A stretch of DNA of 64,000 nucleotides from Nisaea denitrificans DSM 18348 (GCF_000426505.1 NZ_AUFM01000011.1:992001-1056000); one strand, 5' to 3'. Counted from the first letter of the stretch, positions 46,035-54,651 are shown. Numbers and translations: made by a program. Notes: generated by a model from the sequence alone, not told the origin.

Positions 46035-46349
46035 TCAGTGTGTCCAGGTGCCCCAGGTCGCGAAGCGGTCGGCCGCGAAGTTGTCGGCATAGGCCTTCGG
46101 CTTCAGGCTGCGCTTGTGGTCGCCCTGCACGATGTAGTCGAGCTCGTGCTTCTTGGCGTAAGCGACGGCCTCTTCCTTGGTCTCGAAAGTCAGCCGAACC
46201 TGATTGTTTGTATCGCCGCTACTGACCCACCCCATGAGAGGTTCCGGCACACGGGCAGTATCGAGGGTCGGCTCCAGCACCCAAAGCTTGGTCTTCGCAC
46301 GCCCAGACTGCATAGCCGTTTTGCTCGGCCGATAAATCCGCACTGACAT
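46035..46349 (-). CDS. NADH dehydrogenase NDUFS4-type accessory subunit
   Basis: A 104-residue protein of the ETC complex I subunit family (NDUFS4-like). The block RIYRPSKTAMQSGRAKTKLW, then PLMGWVSSGDTNNQV and the C-terminal KAYADNFAADRF are conserved. This subunit is found in alphaproteobacteria and mitochondria. I chose ATG 46349 because GAGGAGAG lies 8 bases upstream; a reading from 46430 would add 27 nonconserved residues. tRNA-Arg lies 16 bases downstream. Confidence 0.92.
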   Translation of the reverse strand: MSVRIYRPSKTAMQSGRAKTKLWVLEPTLDTARVPEPLMGWVSSGDTNNQVRLTFETKEEAVAYAKKHELDYIVQGDHKRSLKPKAYADNFAADRFATWGTWTH

Positions 46350-46459
46350 ATGAAATCTCTCCTCGTACCCGAGACCCTTACGGACCTTCCAGCGCCCCAG
46401 CGAGACACCCTTGGGTTTCGTATCGCTCAAAGGCGTTGCGAGGTCAATGCGGCAGAGAC

Positions 46460-47014
46460 TCAGCTTTTCGGCCGGACAATCTTTGGCCCGAGGTTTTCGA
46501 TGACTTCTTTGGCCATGTAGAGGTCCGCTTTATTGTCGGAAAGCCCGGGGCCGCCGACGACAATTTCCGCGATAGCCTCGTAGCGGGTGATCGGTACGCT
46601 TTCGTCAGGGCCAGCATAAACACGATGACGGAAGTAATATCCTCCGTGATAGCCGTAGTAGCCGTACCCGGCATATCCGAAGGGCTCATAGGAATAATTC
46701 AGATAGCGGTCGGTCTTTTCAACATCGCGCTCGACCACGAGAAAATAGGCTGCCCCCTTCTCCAGCGTGAGCTCCGCCGCGCGGTACAACAGATACGTCT
46801 CGACCGTTTCACGATCCGTGGATGAGTTGCCGCTGAAACTGACCCGGTAGCGGTTGCTTTCGATGCTGCTGTCCTTATAGCCGAAGCGGTCGGACAGCGG
46901 CGCATAGGGCGTCGGAGAAGCGCATCCCGCCAGAATCGGAAACAACAGAGCCAGAAGCAGCAATCCGGATATTCGCTTCCGTGGAGTCCTGAAATACGAC
47001 CGTTCACTGTTCAT
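46460..47014 (-). CDS. CC0125/CC1285-like lipoprotein
   Basis: A 184-residue lipoprotein. The signal ends in a lipobox ILAGC (Cys about 31). The mature protein has RYRVSFSGNSSTDRETVETY and LLYRAAELTLEKGAAYF, which I recognise from a family of alphaproteobacterial lipoproteins of unknown function, followed by a Tyr/Gly-rich stretch (YGYYGYHGGYY). I chose the ATG at 47014 with GGGAG just upstream; the reading from 47065 would add 17 residues. Confidence 0.8.
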   Translation of the reverse strand: MNSERSYFRTPRKRISGLLLLALLFPILAGCASPTPYAPLSDRFGYKDSSIESNRYRVSFSGNSSTDRETVETYLLYRAAELTLEKGAAYFLVVERDVEKTDRYLNYSYEPFGYAGYGYYGYHGGYYFRHRVYAGPDESVPITRYEAIAEIVVGGPGLSDNKADLYMAKEVIENLGPKIVRPKS

Positions 47015-47162
47015 GGCATTGCTCCCGGTTGGCCATAACCCACCAAAACGGCGCGACCACTCCAAAAGATAATAGGTCTCATTCTCATTTTCCAGCTGAA
47101 GGTTCCTTCAGCGGAGCTACGCCTTCAATAAAATGAGATCGGTCTGGGAGATAAAAAGTGAA

Positions 47163-47239
47163 TGGTCGGGGTGGACGGATTCGAACCGCCGGCCCTCTGC
47201 TCCCAAAGCAGATGCGCTACCAGGCTGCGCTACACCCCG
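47163..47239 (-). tRNA. tRNA-Pro (anticodon TGG)
   Basis: A 77-base tRNA with encoded CCA on the minus strand. The acceptor stem is CGGGGTG/CACCCCG, the D arm GCGCAGCCTGGTAGCGC, and the anticodon arm TCTGCTTTGGGAGCAGA shows TGG. The T arm contains GGTTCGAATCC. Confidence 0.96.
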
Positions 47240-47328
47240 ACAAGGCCCGCAGCAAGAACTCCAACGGGCGCACGCTTGGTAATGCTTTTGAACGACCAGC
47301 GCAATACTCGAGTGTCATGCCACGATTT

Positions 47329-47796
47329 TTAGCGATCCGCCGCCAAGCGATCATGTTCCACGCGGTCGCCTGCGCGAAGACCGAGCCGCTCGACCGTTCC
47401 CGCAACGACCTCAAGAACGGCCTTCACACGAAACCGGGAAGAGATCACCTGCGTCGATAACGGCGTCGTTCGTTCGGAGATATGCAGAATCATTCCGTCC
47501 CGGTCGAGGAACAGCATATCGAGCGAGATCAGTGTGTTTTTCATCCACATCGATATCTTTTGTTTGCCCGGGTAGATGAAGAGCATGCCGGCATCATCCG
47601 CCAACTCTTTCCGGAACATCAGGCCCGAGGCCCGGGTTTCTGGTGTATCGGCGACTTCTACTGTGAAGACATGCTCTGTATCGCCGCGATGCAATACCAG
47701 GTGCGTGTCCCCGTCGGCCGCTGCCTTGAGGGGAACGAAGGCGAACAGCCCGAGCACAAATATCGCGCCAATTACTGTCTTCAGGGAGTGGATCAA
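47329..47796 (-). CDS. Exported DUF192 protein
   Basis: A 155-residue protein with a signal peptide (about 1-26, ending KAAA) and a DUF192 domain, seen in VEVADTPETRASGLMFRKEL, GMLFIYPGKQKISMWMKNTL and SLDMLFLDRDG. The family function is unknown. The DUF192, tRNA-Pro, NDUFS4 neighbourhood recurs in alphaproteobacteria. Confidence 0.88.
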   Translation of the reverse strand: MIHSLKTVIGAIFVLGLFAFVPLKAAADGDTHLVLHRGDTEHVFTVEVADTPETRASGLMFRKELADDAGMLFIYPGKQKISMWMKNTLISLDMLFLDRDGMILHISERTTPLSTQVISSRFRVKAVLEVVAGTVERLGLRAGDRVEHDRLAADR

Positions 47797-47876
47797 AGCA
47801 GATACTGCCTGTTCAGTGTCATAGACAATTCATTCGATAGTTGACTCCCACGCCGAGCTCAAGAGCGCTGACCGCC

Positions 47877-49043
47877 TCATGGGAGCAAGCGGGCAAGATC
47901 CTGCACGGTGGATCGCACCTCTCCTTCCAACGGAACATCGGCCAGTGTTGTGAACCAGTGCGGCGGCGGATTGCGCCCACGGCTATGATTCCAAAACAGC
48001 GCGCGCAAAACGCTCTCGGCTTCTTTATTGAACGAGATGCCTCGCGGATCGACGCCATTCAAATGCGCCCAGATGCCGGTCCAGCAACGGGCAACAGCCC
48101 AGGGGTTATAACCGCCCCCTCCAACCACAAGAACGCGAGGAGCAAGAGCTGAAAGGCGCTCAACGGCCTCCCAGATCGCATTATTCGAGAGCGACAGTTT
48201 GCTTTGCGGGTCATCGGCCAGAGCGTCACACCCGCTCTGGATGACGATTCCGTCCGGACGGAATTCCTCCCCTATCGGCAGGATCGCCTCCTCGATCAGG
48301 AACCGGAGTTCTGTGTCGTTCATATCCTTCGGAACCGGGAAGTTCCGGGCCATGCCGCCGGCCCTGTCATCCGCCGGGCCGGTCCGGGGCCAGCGATCAT
48401 CCTCATGAATGGAAACGGTCAGGACACGATCCTCGTCATGAAAGGCATCCTGCACACCGTCGCCGTGATGGGCGTCGAGATCGACATAGAGAACCCGGGA
48501 CAGCCCGCCGTCGAGCATGGCAAGGATACCGAGCACCGGATCGTTGAAGTAACAAAAACCGTAGGCCATGTCGGGGCGTCCGTGGTGCGTGCCTCCCGCC
48601 AGGGAGTGAATGGTCCCGCGCTCTACCGAGGCAAGCATCCGTCCAGCCAGCAGGGACGCCCCCGCCGCCGTTGCCGGGCGGCTGAAGATCTCCGGGAAAA
48701 CCGGATTTCCGCTCCTGCCGATATTGTAGCGTTCCTTCACCTCATCGCTGACATGTCCGTCCCTTTCGGCCGCGACCACGGCGGCGATGTAATCGGGAGC
48801 ATGAAAGCGAGCGAGTTCATCCGGTGTTGCTATCGGGCTGTCGACGAAACGGCTTTCGTCGAGCAAGCCGAGAGCACGGGCGAGATCCATCACCGGCGTT
48901 ACCCGCTGGATCGAGAGCGGGTGCGTCGCGCCATAGCGCGATTTTCGATAGATCTCGCTGCCGATCAGGATCGGGCGGGCGGGAAAAGCATCCGGGATTG
49001 CAGGGCCCGGACGCTGCGGTGCCAAGGAGGCGAGGCCACTCAT
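47877..49043 (-). CDS. Histone deacetylase family protein (AcuC/polyamine deacetylase-like)
   Basis: A 388-residue zinc-dependent deacetylase. Zinc ligands are present in DLDAHHGDG (Asp, His) and the later Asp in QSGCDALADDP; the catalytic His pair lies in AGGTHHGRPD and the transition-state Tyr in VGGGGYNPW. Bacterial members deacetylate acetyl-CoA synthetase, polyamines or other small amines. It overlaps the flavoprotein gene by 4 bases (ATGA), so the pair is coupled. Confidence 0.9.
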   Translation of the reverse strand: MSGLASLAPQRPGPAIPDAFPARPILIGSEIYRKSRYGATHPLSIQRVTPVMDLARALGLLDESRFVDSPIATPDELARFHAPDYIAAVVAAERDGHVSDEVKERYNIGRSGNPVFPEIFSRPATAAGASLLAGRMLASVERGTIHSLAGGTHHGRPDMAYGFCYFNDPVLGILAMLDGGLSRVLYVDLDAHHGDGVQDAFHDEDRVLTVSIHEDDRWPRTGPADDRAGGMARNFPVPKDMNDTELRFLIEEAILPIGEEFRPDGIVIQSGCDALADDPQSKLSLSNNAIWEAVERLSALAPRVLVVGGGGYNPWAVARCWTGIWAHLNGVDPRGISFNKEAESVLRALFWNHSRGRNPPPHWFTTLADVPLEGEVRSTVQDLARLLP

Positions 49044-50521
49044 GCGGTCCTGCCGATCACGGCCTGCTGGGGCGCGACCTTCCCTTCCTCATCGGGAAGA
49101 AGGAATTCGGGAAGATCATAGGCTTTCAGGCTTTCCCAGTGCTGCTCCACATCTTCCAGCATCAGGTCCCGGACAATGCCGGAGACAAGACGCGGAACCG
49201 CGAACTTCATCGCGTTGATGGAAGAGCCGGAAGGCCCGAAACTGAGCGTCGCGCCATAGGTGAAAAGCCGCACATTCCGCAGCCACCCGGCCGTCCCGGC
49301 ATCCCGCTCCTGAAAGGCGTAGGTCGGATCGAGATAGGGGAAGGATTCTAGACGTGGGTTTTTCTCTCCGGCCGGTGGGCTGTATCGGTCGCGCCAGGTG
49401 GCCGCCGACACAGCGATATCGGAAAACTCCGGCCGCGCCGCAAGATCGATCGCGAAGCCGGTTCCGACGATCAGGAAATCCGCTTCCAGCTTTCCTTTCG
49501 GAGTCGCAATCTCGACCTGATCGCCCGTGATGGCGCAGGACAGCCAGGGAACGCCAGTCAGGAGCTCGAAATTATCGTGCTTCGCAACCCGCTCCCAAGT
49601 CTCTTTCGGGAACGCTTCGCGCAAGCTCAACAGATGGTTCATGAAGCGCCAGCGCCATGCGTCGTCCAGATCCGAGAAATGCCCGAGAAACCCGGGAAAA
49701 GACAGCCACTTGAAGGGCTGTACACGCTGCAGATCCTCCCGCCGGCAGCAGATACTCACCCGGGCCGCACCTGCCTCAAGCGCCGTTGCAGCATTGTCAA
49801 ACGCCGACGCGCCGGCCCCCAGCACGGCGACGCGGCGGCCGCGAAGTTTCGCAAAATCGATATTCTCGGACGCATGGGACCAAAAGCGCCGGTCGAGCCC
49901 GCTTATTTCCGGCGGCGTCCACCATTTCCCAGGCGTTTCGATGCCGGTTGCGATCACGATTTTTCGCGCAAGAACCTGCTCCCGGATGCCGGACCTCAAG
50001 CCAACAAGGTCCACGCGAATCAGATCTCCGTCCTGTGCGGGCGTTATCCGCTCCGCCGAAACCTCGTTCTCGATCGGGATTTCAAGAACGCGACGCAGCC
50101 AAAGCAGGTAGGCGGCCCAGTCTTCTTTTGCGATCTTGTTGAGGTCCTCCCAGGCCGCGCCGCCATGCTGCGCCACGAACCAGGACCGGAAGGCGAGCGA
50201 GGGAATATCAAGATCGGGGCCGTTGACCTCTTTCGGCGACCGCAGCGTAGGCATCCGCGCATAGGTTAGCCACGGGCCTTCAAACCCTTCCGGTGAGCGG
50301 TCAACGATGCGCACACGCTCGATACGGGCTCGCTTGAGGGCATGGGCGACAGCAAGGCCGCCCTGCCCGCCACCGATAATCAGTACATCGAGGACCGGGC
50401 TCCCGTCCGGAGCATGCCGCTCAGGCACCCAGGCCGCGTCGGGATAGGAAACGGTCCGGAGATCCTCCGCGACCCGCGCCTCAAGTGCATCGAGTCCAAT
50501 GGCCAAGCCTGTGTCGCTCAC
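49040..50521 (-). CDS. FAD/NAD(P)-binding oxidoreductase, flavin-monooxygenase-like
   Basis: A 493-residue flavoprotein. The FAD-binding Rossmann motif is VLIIGGGQGGLAVAHAL at about residue 48, and the NAD(P) one is RVAVLGAGASAFDNAA at about residue 215. The layout fits flavin-containing or N-hydroxylating monooxygenases, but the Baeyer-Villiger fingerprint F-x-G-x-x-x-H is not found. It lies upstream of, and coupled to, the deacetylase gene. The physiological substrate is unknown. Confidence 0.82.
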   Translation of the reverse strand: MSDTGLAIGLDALEARVAEDLRTVSYPDAAWVPERHAPDGSPVLDVLIIGGGQGGLAVAHALKRARIERVRIVDRSPEGFEGPWLTYARMPTLRSPKEVNGPDLDIPSLAFRSWFVAQHGGAAWEDLNKIAKEDWAAYLLWLRRVLEIPIENEVSAERITPAQDGDLIRVDLVGLRSGIREQVLARKIVIATGIETPGKWWTPPEISGLDRRFWSHASENIDFAKLRGRRVAVLGAGASAFDNAATALEAGAARVSICCRREDLQRVQPFKWLSFPGFLGHFSDLDDAWRWRFMNHLLSLREAFPKETWERVAKHDNFELLTGVPWLSCAITGDQVEIATPKGKLEADFLIVGTGFAIDLAARPEFSDIAVSAATWRDRYSPPAGEKNPRLESFPYLDPTYAFQERDAGTAGWLRNVRLFTYGATLSFGPSGSSINAMKFAVPRLVSGIVRDLMLEDVEQHWESLKAYDLPEFLLPDEEGKVAPQQAVIGRTA

Positions 50522-50640
50522 ATGATCCCCACAGAACGTCCTGTTTCTCCATCACTAGGTAGCGCGCTTTGGCGCTCTCATCCAGAGGGGCACAATCTGG
50601 TGGCTTGCATGAGGCCGCAAGCTCGCCCATGATCGCCGGA

Positions 50641-50726
50641 AATTCAGGGGAGCTGCGGAAGCGGCTGAGAGGTTCCGGGAGGAACGACCCTAAACCTGAT
50701 CCGGGTAATGCCGGCGTAGGAAGAAC
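50641..50726 (+). promoter_or_regulatory. TPP riboswitch (THI element)
   Basis: The conserved cores are present: CTGAGA at 50665 after a GCTGC/GCGGC stem, a GGTTCC/GGAAC stem, and CCTGATCCGGGTAATGCCGGCGTAGGAA in two pieces (50694-50721) with its CCGG/CCGG helix. Thiamine pyrophosphate binding would shut down expression of the thiX-thiY genes downstream. The 3' end AGGAAG also serves as the ribosome-binding site of the next ORF. Confidence 0.93.
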
Positions 50727-50729
50727 GCG

Positions 50730-50792
50730 ATGATCACGCACAACCTTTTCCGCAACATCACCGATCTCGAACATCATGGTGATGGCCCATGA
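50730..50792 (+). CDS. 20-codon ORF between the riboswitch and thiX
   Basis: ATG at 50730 follows AGGAA (riboswitch 3' end) by 8 bases and reads MITHNLFRNITDLEHHGDGP to a TGA that overlaps the thiX ATG (ATGA). The thiX start has no good ribosome-binding site of its own, so translation may be handed on from this ORF. It could be a coupling leader or the remnant of a lost gene. Confidence 0.5.
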   Translation: MITHNLFRNITDLEHHGDGP

Positions 50793-51559
50793 ATGTGGTC
50801 CGCGGATTGATCATATTCGCCGGGATACTGGCCGTCTGGCAGCTCATTGTCAGTATCAGCGGCACGCCCGTCTACATCCTGCCCGGCCCGCTGCCCGTTG
50901 CGGAGGCCTGGATTCGGTCAGCGTCCCTGATCGCCCGCCACGGATCGATCACCCTGGCCGAAATCCTTCTCGGCCTTACCCTGGGAACCCTATTCGGCGG
51001 CACGACGGCGCTGATGTTGGCCTGGTCCGCCCGGATACGCCCATGGCTATTGCCTGTGCTGGTCATCAGCCAGGCGGTGCCGGTCTTCGCGCTTGCGCCG
51101 ATCCTCGTCCTCTGGCTCGGCTACGGCATGGCGTCCAAGGTCGCCATGGCCGCGCTTATCATCTTCTTCCCGGTTACGGCTGCGATGTTTGACGGCCTGC
51201 GCCGAACCGATCCGCTCTTCATCGATTGCGCCCGTACGCTCGGCGCAAACCGTCTCGAGCTTCTGCTGCATGTCCGCCTGCCTGCCGCCCTGCCCGCCTT
51301 TGCCTCCGGGCTGCGCGTGGCCACGGCCGTGGCGCCCATCGGAGCGATTGTCGGCGAATGGGTTGGCTCCAGCGCCGGGCTTGGATACCTGATGCTGCAT
51401 GCCAATGCCCGTCTGCAGATTGACGTCATGTTCGCCGCTCTCTTCACTCTCTCGATCCTCGCCATCGCGCTCTATTACGGGATCGATTTCCTGCTCAGGG
51501 CAGCAATGCCCTGGCAAGCCGGCGAAGCCCGGCCAACATTGCATACTGGAGGAAACTGA
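50789..51559 (+). CDS. thiX: ABC transporter permease for thiamine precursor (ThiX-like)
   Basis: A 256-residue permease with six helices. The EAA loop is visible in DCARTLGANRLELLLHVRLP. The pattern (SSAAM-like GEWVGSSAGLGYLM near the C-terminus) matches the nitrate/taurine/HMP class. The TPP riboswitch and adjacent ThiY-like protein point to uptake of a pyrimidine thiamine precursor. Its stop is next to the thiY start. Confidence 0.87.
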   Translation: MNVVRGLIIFAGILAVWQLIVSISGTPVYILPGPLPVAEAWIRSASLIARHGSITLAEILLGLTLGTLFGGTTALMLAWSARIRPWLLPVLVISQAVPVFALAPILVLWLGYGMASKVAMAALIIFFPVTAAMFDGLRRTDPLFIDCARTLGANRLELLLHVRLPAALPAFASGLRVATAVAPIGAIVGEWVGSSAGLGYLMLHANARLQIDVMFAALFTLSILAIALYYGIDFLLRAAMPWQAGEARPTLHTGGN

Positions 51560-52501
51560 ATGTTCACCCGGACCGCCGCGCTTCTCGCCGCGCTGATCGT
51601 CCTCGGCACAGCGCCGGCCAATGCAGCAGACAAGCTGACCGTCCTTCTGGACTGGTTCGTCAATCCGGACCACGGCCCCCTGATCGTTGCCGACAAGAAG
51701 GGCTTCTTCAGCGACGAAGGCCTGGAAGTCGAATTGATCGCCCCGGCCGACCCGAACGATCCGCCGAAACTGGTTGCTGCGAAAAAGGCGGATATCGCCG
51801 TCTCCTACCAGCCGCAGCTCCACATCCAGGCGGCTGAAGGCCTGCCGCTGGTGCGCTTCGGCACACTGGTCGCCACACCGCTGAACACGCTCGTGGTCCT
51901 GAAGGACGGGCCGGTGAAATCCATCGCCGATCTGAAAGGCCGCAAGGTCGGGTTCTCCGTCGGCGGTTTTGAGGACGCCCTGCTCGGCGCCATGCTGAAG
52001 AAACACGGACTGACGCTTTCGGATGTAGAGTTGATCAACGTGAACTTCTCACTCTCACCCTCGATCATCTCGGGCCAGGTCGATGCCGTGATAGGCGCCT
52101 TCCGGAATTTCGAGCTGAACCAGATGGATATCGTCGGCAAGCCGGGCCGGGCCTTCTTTGTCGAAGAGGAAGGTGTGCCGCCCTATGACGAGCTGATCTA
52201 TGTCGCGCACAAGGATCGTCTCGACGATCCGCGCCTGAAGAAGTTCCTCTCCGCCGTGGAGCAAGCGACCCAATACATCGTCAACCACCCGGGCGATGCC
52301 TGGATGGCCTTTATCGATGGTCGCAAGGAGCTGGATGACGAGCTGAACAAGCGGGCCTGGCGCGATACCCTGCCCCGTTTTGCCCTGCGTCCGGCGGCCC
52401 TCGACCGTGGCCGATACGAACGCTTCGCCGCCTTCATGAAAGAGGCCGACCTGGTCACTAAAGACGTGAAAACAGATACTTACACGACAGAACTGAAGTA
52501 A
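51560..52501 (+). CDS. thiY: Thiamine-precursor binding protein (ThiY/THI5-like)
   Basis: A 313-residue periplasmic binding protein with a signal peptide ending at ANA. LDWFVNPDHGPLIVADKKG and GLEVELIAPADPNDPPKLVA are highly characteristic of NMT1/THI5-like proteins that bind formylaminopyrimidine, a thiamine breakdown product salvaged to HMP. It follows thiX with no gap. No ATPase gene follows: the next gene is on the other strand. Confidence 0.9.
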   Translation: MFTRTAALLAALIVLGTAPANAADKLTVLLDWFVNPDHGPLIVADKKGFFSDEGLEVELIAPADPNDPPKLVAAKKADIAVSYQPQLHIQAAEGLPLVRFGTLVATPLNTLVVLKDGPVKSIADLKGRKVGFSVGGFEDALLGAMLKKHGLTLSDVELINVNFSLSPSIISGQVDAVIGAFRNFELNQMDIVGKPGRAFFVEEEGVPPYDELIYVAHKDRLDDPRLKKFLSAVEQATQYIVNHPGDAWMAFIDGRKELDDELNKRAWRDTLPRFALRPAALDRGRYERFAAFMKEADLVTKDVKTDTYTTELK

Positions 52502-52509
52502 GCGGCAGC

Positions 52510-52540
52510 GCCCCGCATATCCCGGCCGGACATGCGGGGC
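52510..52540. terminator. Hairpin after thiY
   Basis: GCCCCGCAT pairs perfectly with ATGCGGGGC (9 bases, 13-base loop) 8 bases after the thiY stop, between convergent genes. No T-run follows on either strand. Confidence 0.55.
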
Positions 52541-52561
52541 GGGCCGTTCATTAAGCGGCGG

Positions 52562-53407
52562 TCAAGTCGTCCTCGTACTTTCCACAAATCCCATATAGAG
52601 CTGCCGGGCCCGCTCAAACACTGGCCCCGGGGTCAAGGAGCGATCTTCAAACCGATTGATCGCCTGGATCTTCCCGTAATTTCCGCAGACCATGATTTCA
52701 TCTGCCGCGTGGATGTCATCGGCGGTCAGGGTCACTTCCTCGACCGGCATGCCGTCTTCCCGCAACAAGCCGATCAACCGGCGCCGCGTGATGCCCGAGA
52801 GAAAGGTTCCGTTGGCAGCCGGTGTCCGAGCCACGCCGTCCTTCACGATCCAGATGTTAGCTACCGAGAACTCGGCGACATTGCCGTTTGGATCGAGCAG
52901 GAGAGCCAGATCGAAACCGCGCTCCCGGGCTTCCTTCAACGCGCGTTGCCCATTCGGATAGAGACATCCCGCCTTGGCGTCTGTCGGCCCCTGATCAATC
53001 GCACACCGCCGGAAGGTGGACAGGCATGCGGAGCCGGCGACAGGATCGGGCAGCGCCGCCTCGAAGACAGCCAGCACGAATTCCGTATCGTCCCCCTCGG
53101 GCGCCACTCCCTGCCCTGTGGAGAAGAACATCGGCCGGATATAGTAATCCAGATCCTGCGGCAGCCTTTGCACCGCCTCCCGGCACAAGGCCTCGATTTC
53201 AGCGGGCTCAAGTCCGGGCGTCAGCAGCATGGCCTTTGCCGAGCGCACGACCCGCTGGCAATGCAGCGCTATATCCGGCATCGCTCCTTTAATGGCGCGG
53301 GCACCGTCAAATACGCTGCTTGCCGACCAGAATCCGATCTGAAGCGGACCGGACAGCATGGGTTCGTTTGATAGCCATTCACCGCGATACCAGAATATTT
53401 GTTTCAT
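52562..53407 (-). CDS. Class IV aminotransferase (branched-chain or D-amino-acid type)
   Basis: A 281-residue PLP enzyme of fold type IV. The catalytic lysine is in TDAKAGCLYPN, and the LLLDPNGNVAEFSVANIWIV block and AANGTFLSGITRRRLIGLL are the conserved PLP-phosphate and substrate regions. IlvE or D-amino-acid transaminase activity is possible; the sequence does not decide. Two inverted repeats lie in its promoter region. Confidence 0.87.
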   Translation of the reverse strand: MKQIFWYRGEWLSNEPMLSGPLQIGFWSASSVFDGARAIKGAMPDIALHCQRVVRSAKAMLLTPGLEPAEIEALCREAVQRLPQDLDYYIRPMFFSTGQGVAPEGDDTEFVLAVFEAALPDPVAGSACLSTFRRCAIDQGPTDAKAGCLYPNGQRALKEARERGFDLALLLDPNGNVAEFSVANIWIVKDGVARTPAANGTFLSGITRRRLIGLLREDGMPVEEVTLTADDIHAADEIMVCGNYGKIQAINRFEDRSLTPGPVFERARQLYMGFVESTRTT

Positions 53408-53433
53408 TTGTAGATCTCCTCGCGCAACAAATT

Positions 53434-53452
53434 AGGACAGTAATATTGTCCT
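53434..53452. promoter_or_regulatory. Inverted repeat upstream of the aminotransferase gene
   Basis: AGGACA at 53434 pairs with TGTCCT at 53452, 7-base spacer, 27 bases upstream of the start codon. A candidate operator with TGTC/GACA half-sites like those at 53471-53493 and 54535-54555. Confidence 0.5.
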
Positions 53453-53470
53453 TTATAGTGAGGCAGACCA

Positions 53471-53493
53471 GACAAACTTTGTCACGGTGACAA
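53471..53493. promoter_or_regulatory. Overlapping palindromes upstream of the aminotransferase gene
   Basis: GACAAA-C-TTTGTC (53471-53483) and TTGTCA-CGG-TGACAA (53479-53493) share bases. Both are perfect palindromes with 6-base arms. Candidate sites for a dimeric regulator. Confidence 0.6.
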
Positions 53494-53528
53494 TCCATAA
53501 GCCATGCTGACGGCTATTTGTCAGCCGG

Positions 53529-54437
53529 TCAGGTATCCGTGTCGGGTACGACGCTGGCAGCTATGGTCCCATCCAGCGCCTCATAATCTCCATACCCAAT
53601 GTGCTCATAGATATCTTTCCGGGACATCAGGCGATCGAGGAAGCCTTCCTGCCCGCCATGCTCCGCAAGATGCTGGTAGAGCGCGCGGACGATCCCGGCT
53701 TCGGCCCTGAGGGATGTCACGGGCCAGATCACCATGCTGAAACCCCACTCCTGGAATTGCTCAGCTGTGAAATACGGGGTCTTGCCGAACTCCGTCATAT
53801 TCGCCAGTAGCGGAACGTCGAGCGCTTCGGAAAAGGCTCTGAAATGCGCTTCTTCAGTCAGCGCTTCCGGGAAGATTGCATCAGCACCGGCAGCGACATA
53901 CGCCTTGGCCCGGGCGATTGCAGCATCGAGCCCCTCGGACGCCATGGCATCCGTCCGGGCAATAATCCGCAAATGACTGCGGGCCTTGCGAGCGGCAGCA
54001 ATCTTTGCGCTCATGGAAGTCGTGTCGTTCAGCAGTTTGTCCGACAGATGACCGCATTTCTTCGGCAGCATCTGGTCCTCAAGCTGAACGGCGGCGGCGC
54101 CCGCCTCTTCCAGCTCTCTGCAAAGCCGCATCACATTCAGTGCTTCGCCGTATCCGGTATCGCCATCGACAATCAGAGGAAGTTGTGAGGCGCGCACGAT
54201 GGTACGGACCTGATGGACCAGCTCCTCCATCGTCATCATGCCGAGATCGGGAAGCGCCAGGCTCGCGGAGAGCGCCCCACCCGAAAGATAGAGCGATTCG
54301 AACCCTGTATCGCGCGCAATGACAGCGGAAAGGGCGTCATGCGCACCAGGGATCCGTACAATTTCCCGCCGGTCCCAAAGCGCTGCCAGCCGATCGCCCG
54401 CCGGAGACCCGACCTGTTTTTGCAGGAGCCATGCCAT
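53529..54437 (-). CDS. Methylisocitrate lyase family protein (PrpB-like)
   Basis: A 302-residue enzyme of the isocitrate lyase/PEP mutase superfamily. The catalytic loop KKCGH (in EDQMLPKKCGH) matches PrpB's K-R-C-G-H rather than oxaloacetate decarboxylases; the metal-binding DGDTGYGEALNV and substrate residues in IARTDAMASEG are intact. It would split 2-methylisocitrate to pyruvate and succinate in propionate breakdown, but no other prp gene is in the window. Confidence 0.85.
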   Translation of the reverse strand: MAWLLQKQVGSPAGDRLAALWDRREIVRIPGAHDALSAVIARDTGFESLYLSGGALSASLALPDLGMMTMEELVHQVRTIVRASQLPLIVDGDTGYGEALNVMRLCRELEEAGAAAVQLEDQMLPKKCGHLSDKLLNDTTSMSAKIAAARKARSHLRIIARTDAMASEGLDAAIARAKAYVAAGADAIFPEALTEEAHFRAFSEALDVPLLANMTEFGKTPYFTAEQFQEWGFSMVIWPVTSLRAEAGIVRALYQHLAEHGGQEGFLDRLMSRKDIYEHIGYGDYEALDGTIAASVVPDTDT

Positions 54438-54534
54438 ATTTTTTCTTCCCTCTTCCGCACCGTCTTACCGGGCGTTTCATTCGTTAATTTCGCGCTTCAG
54501 AGATTGCACTCAGCCGCGTCCTCGTGTCATTGCA

Positions 54535-54555
54535 TTGTCATCACTATATTGACAA
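54535..54555. promoter_or_regulatory. Inverted repeat upstream of the PrpB-like gene
   Basis: TTGTCA pairs with TGACAA across 9 bases, 98 bases upstream of the lyase start and 97 bases upstream of mnhE on the other side. Same half-sites as at 53479. Confidence 0.5.
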
Positions 54556-54651
54556 TTCTGGCGTGCTGTCGGATTGGTTCCTGGTACACCAGATCGCTGT
54601 CTGCGGACTGAAAAACGAATCTGGTCGGATAAACGCGAGGGAGACGCGTCG

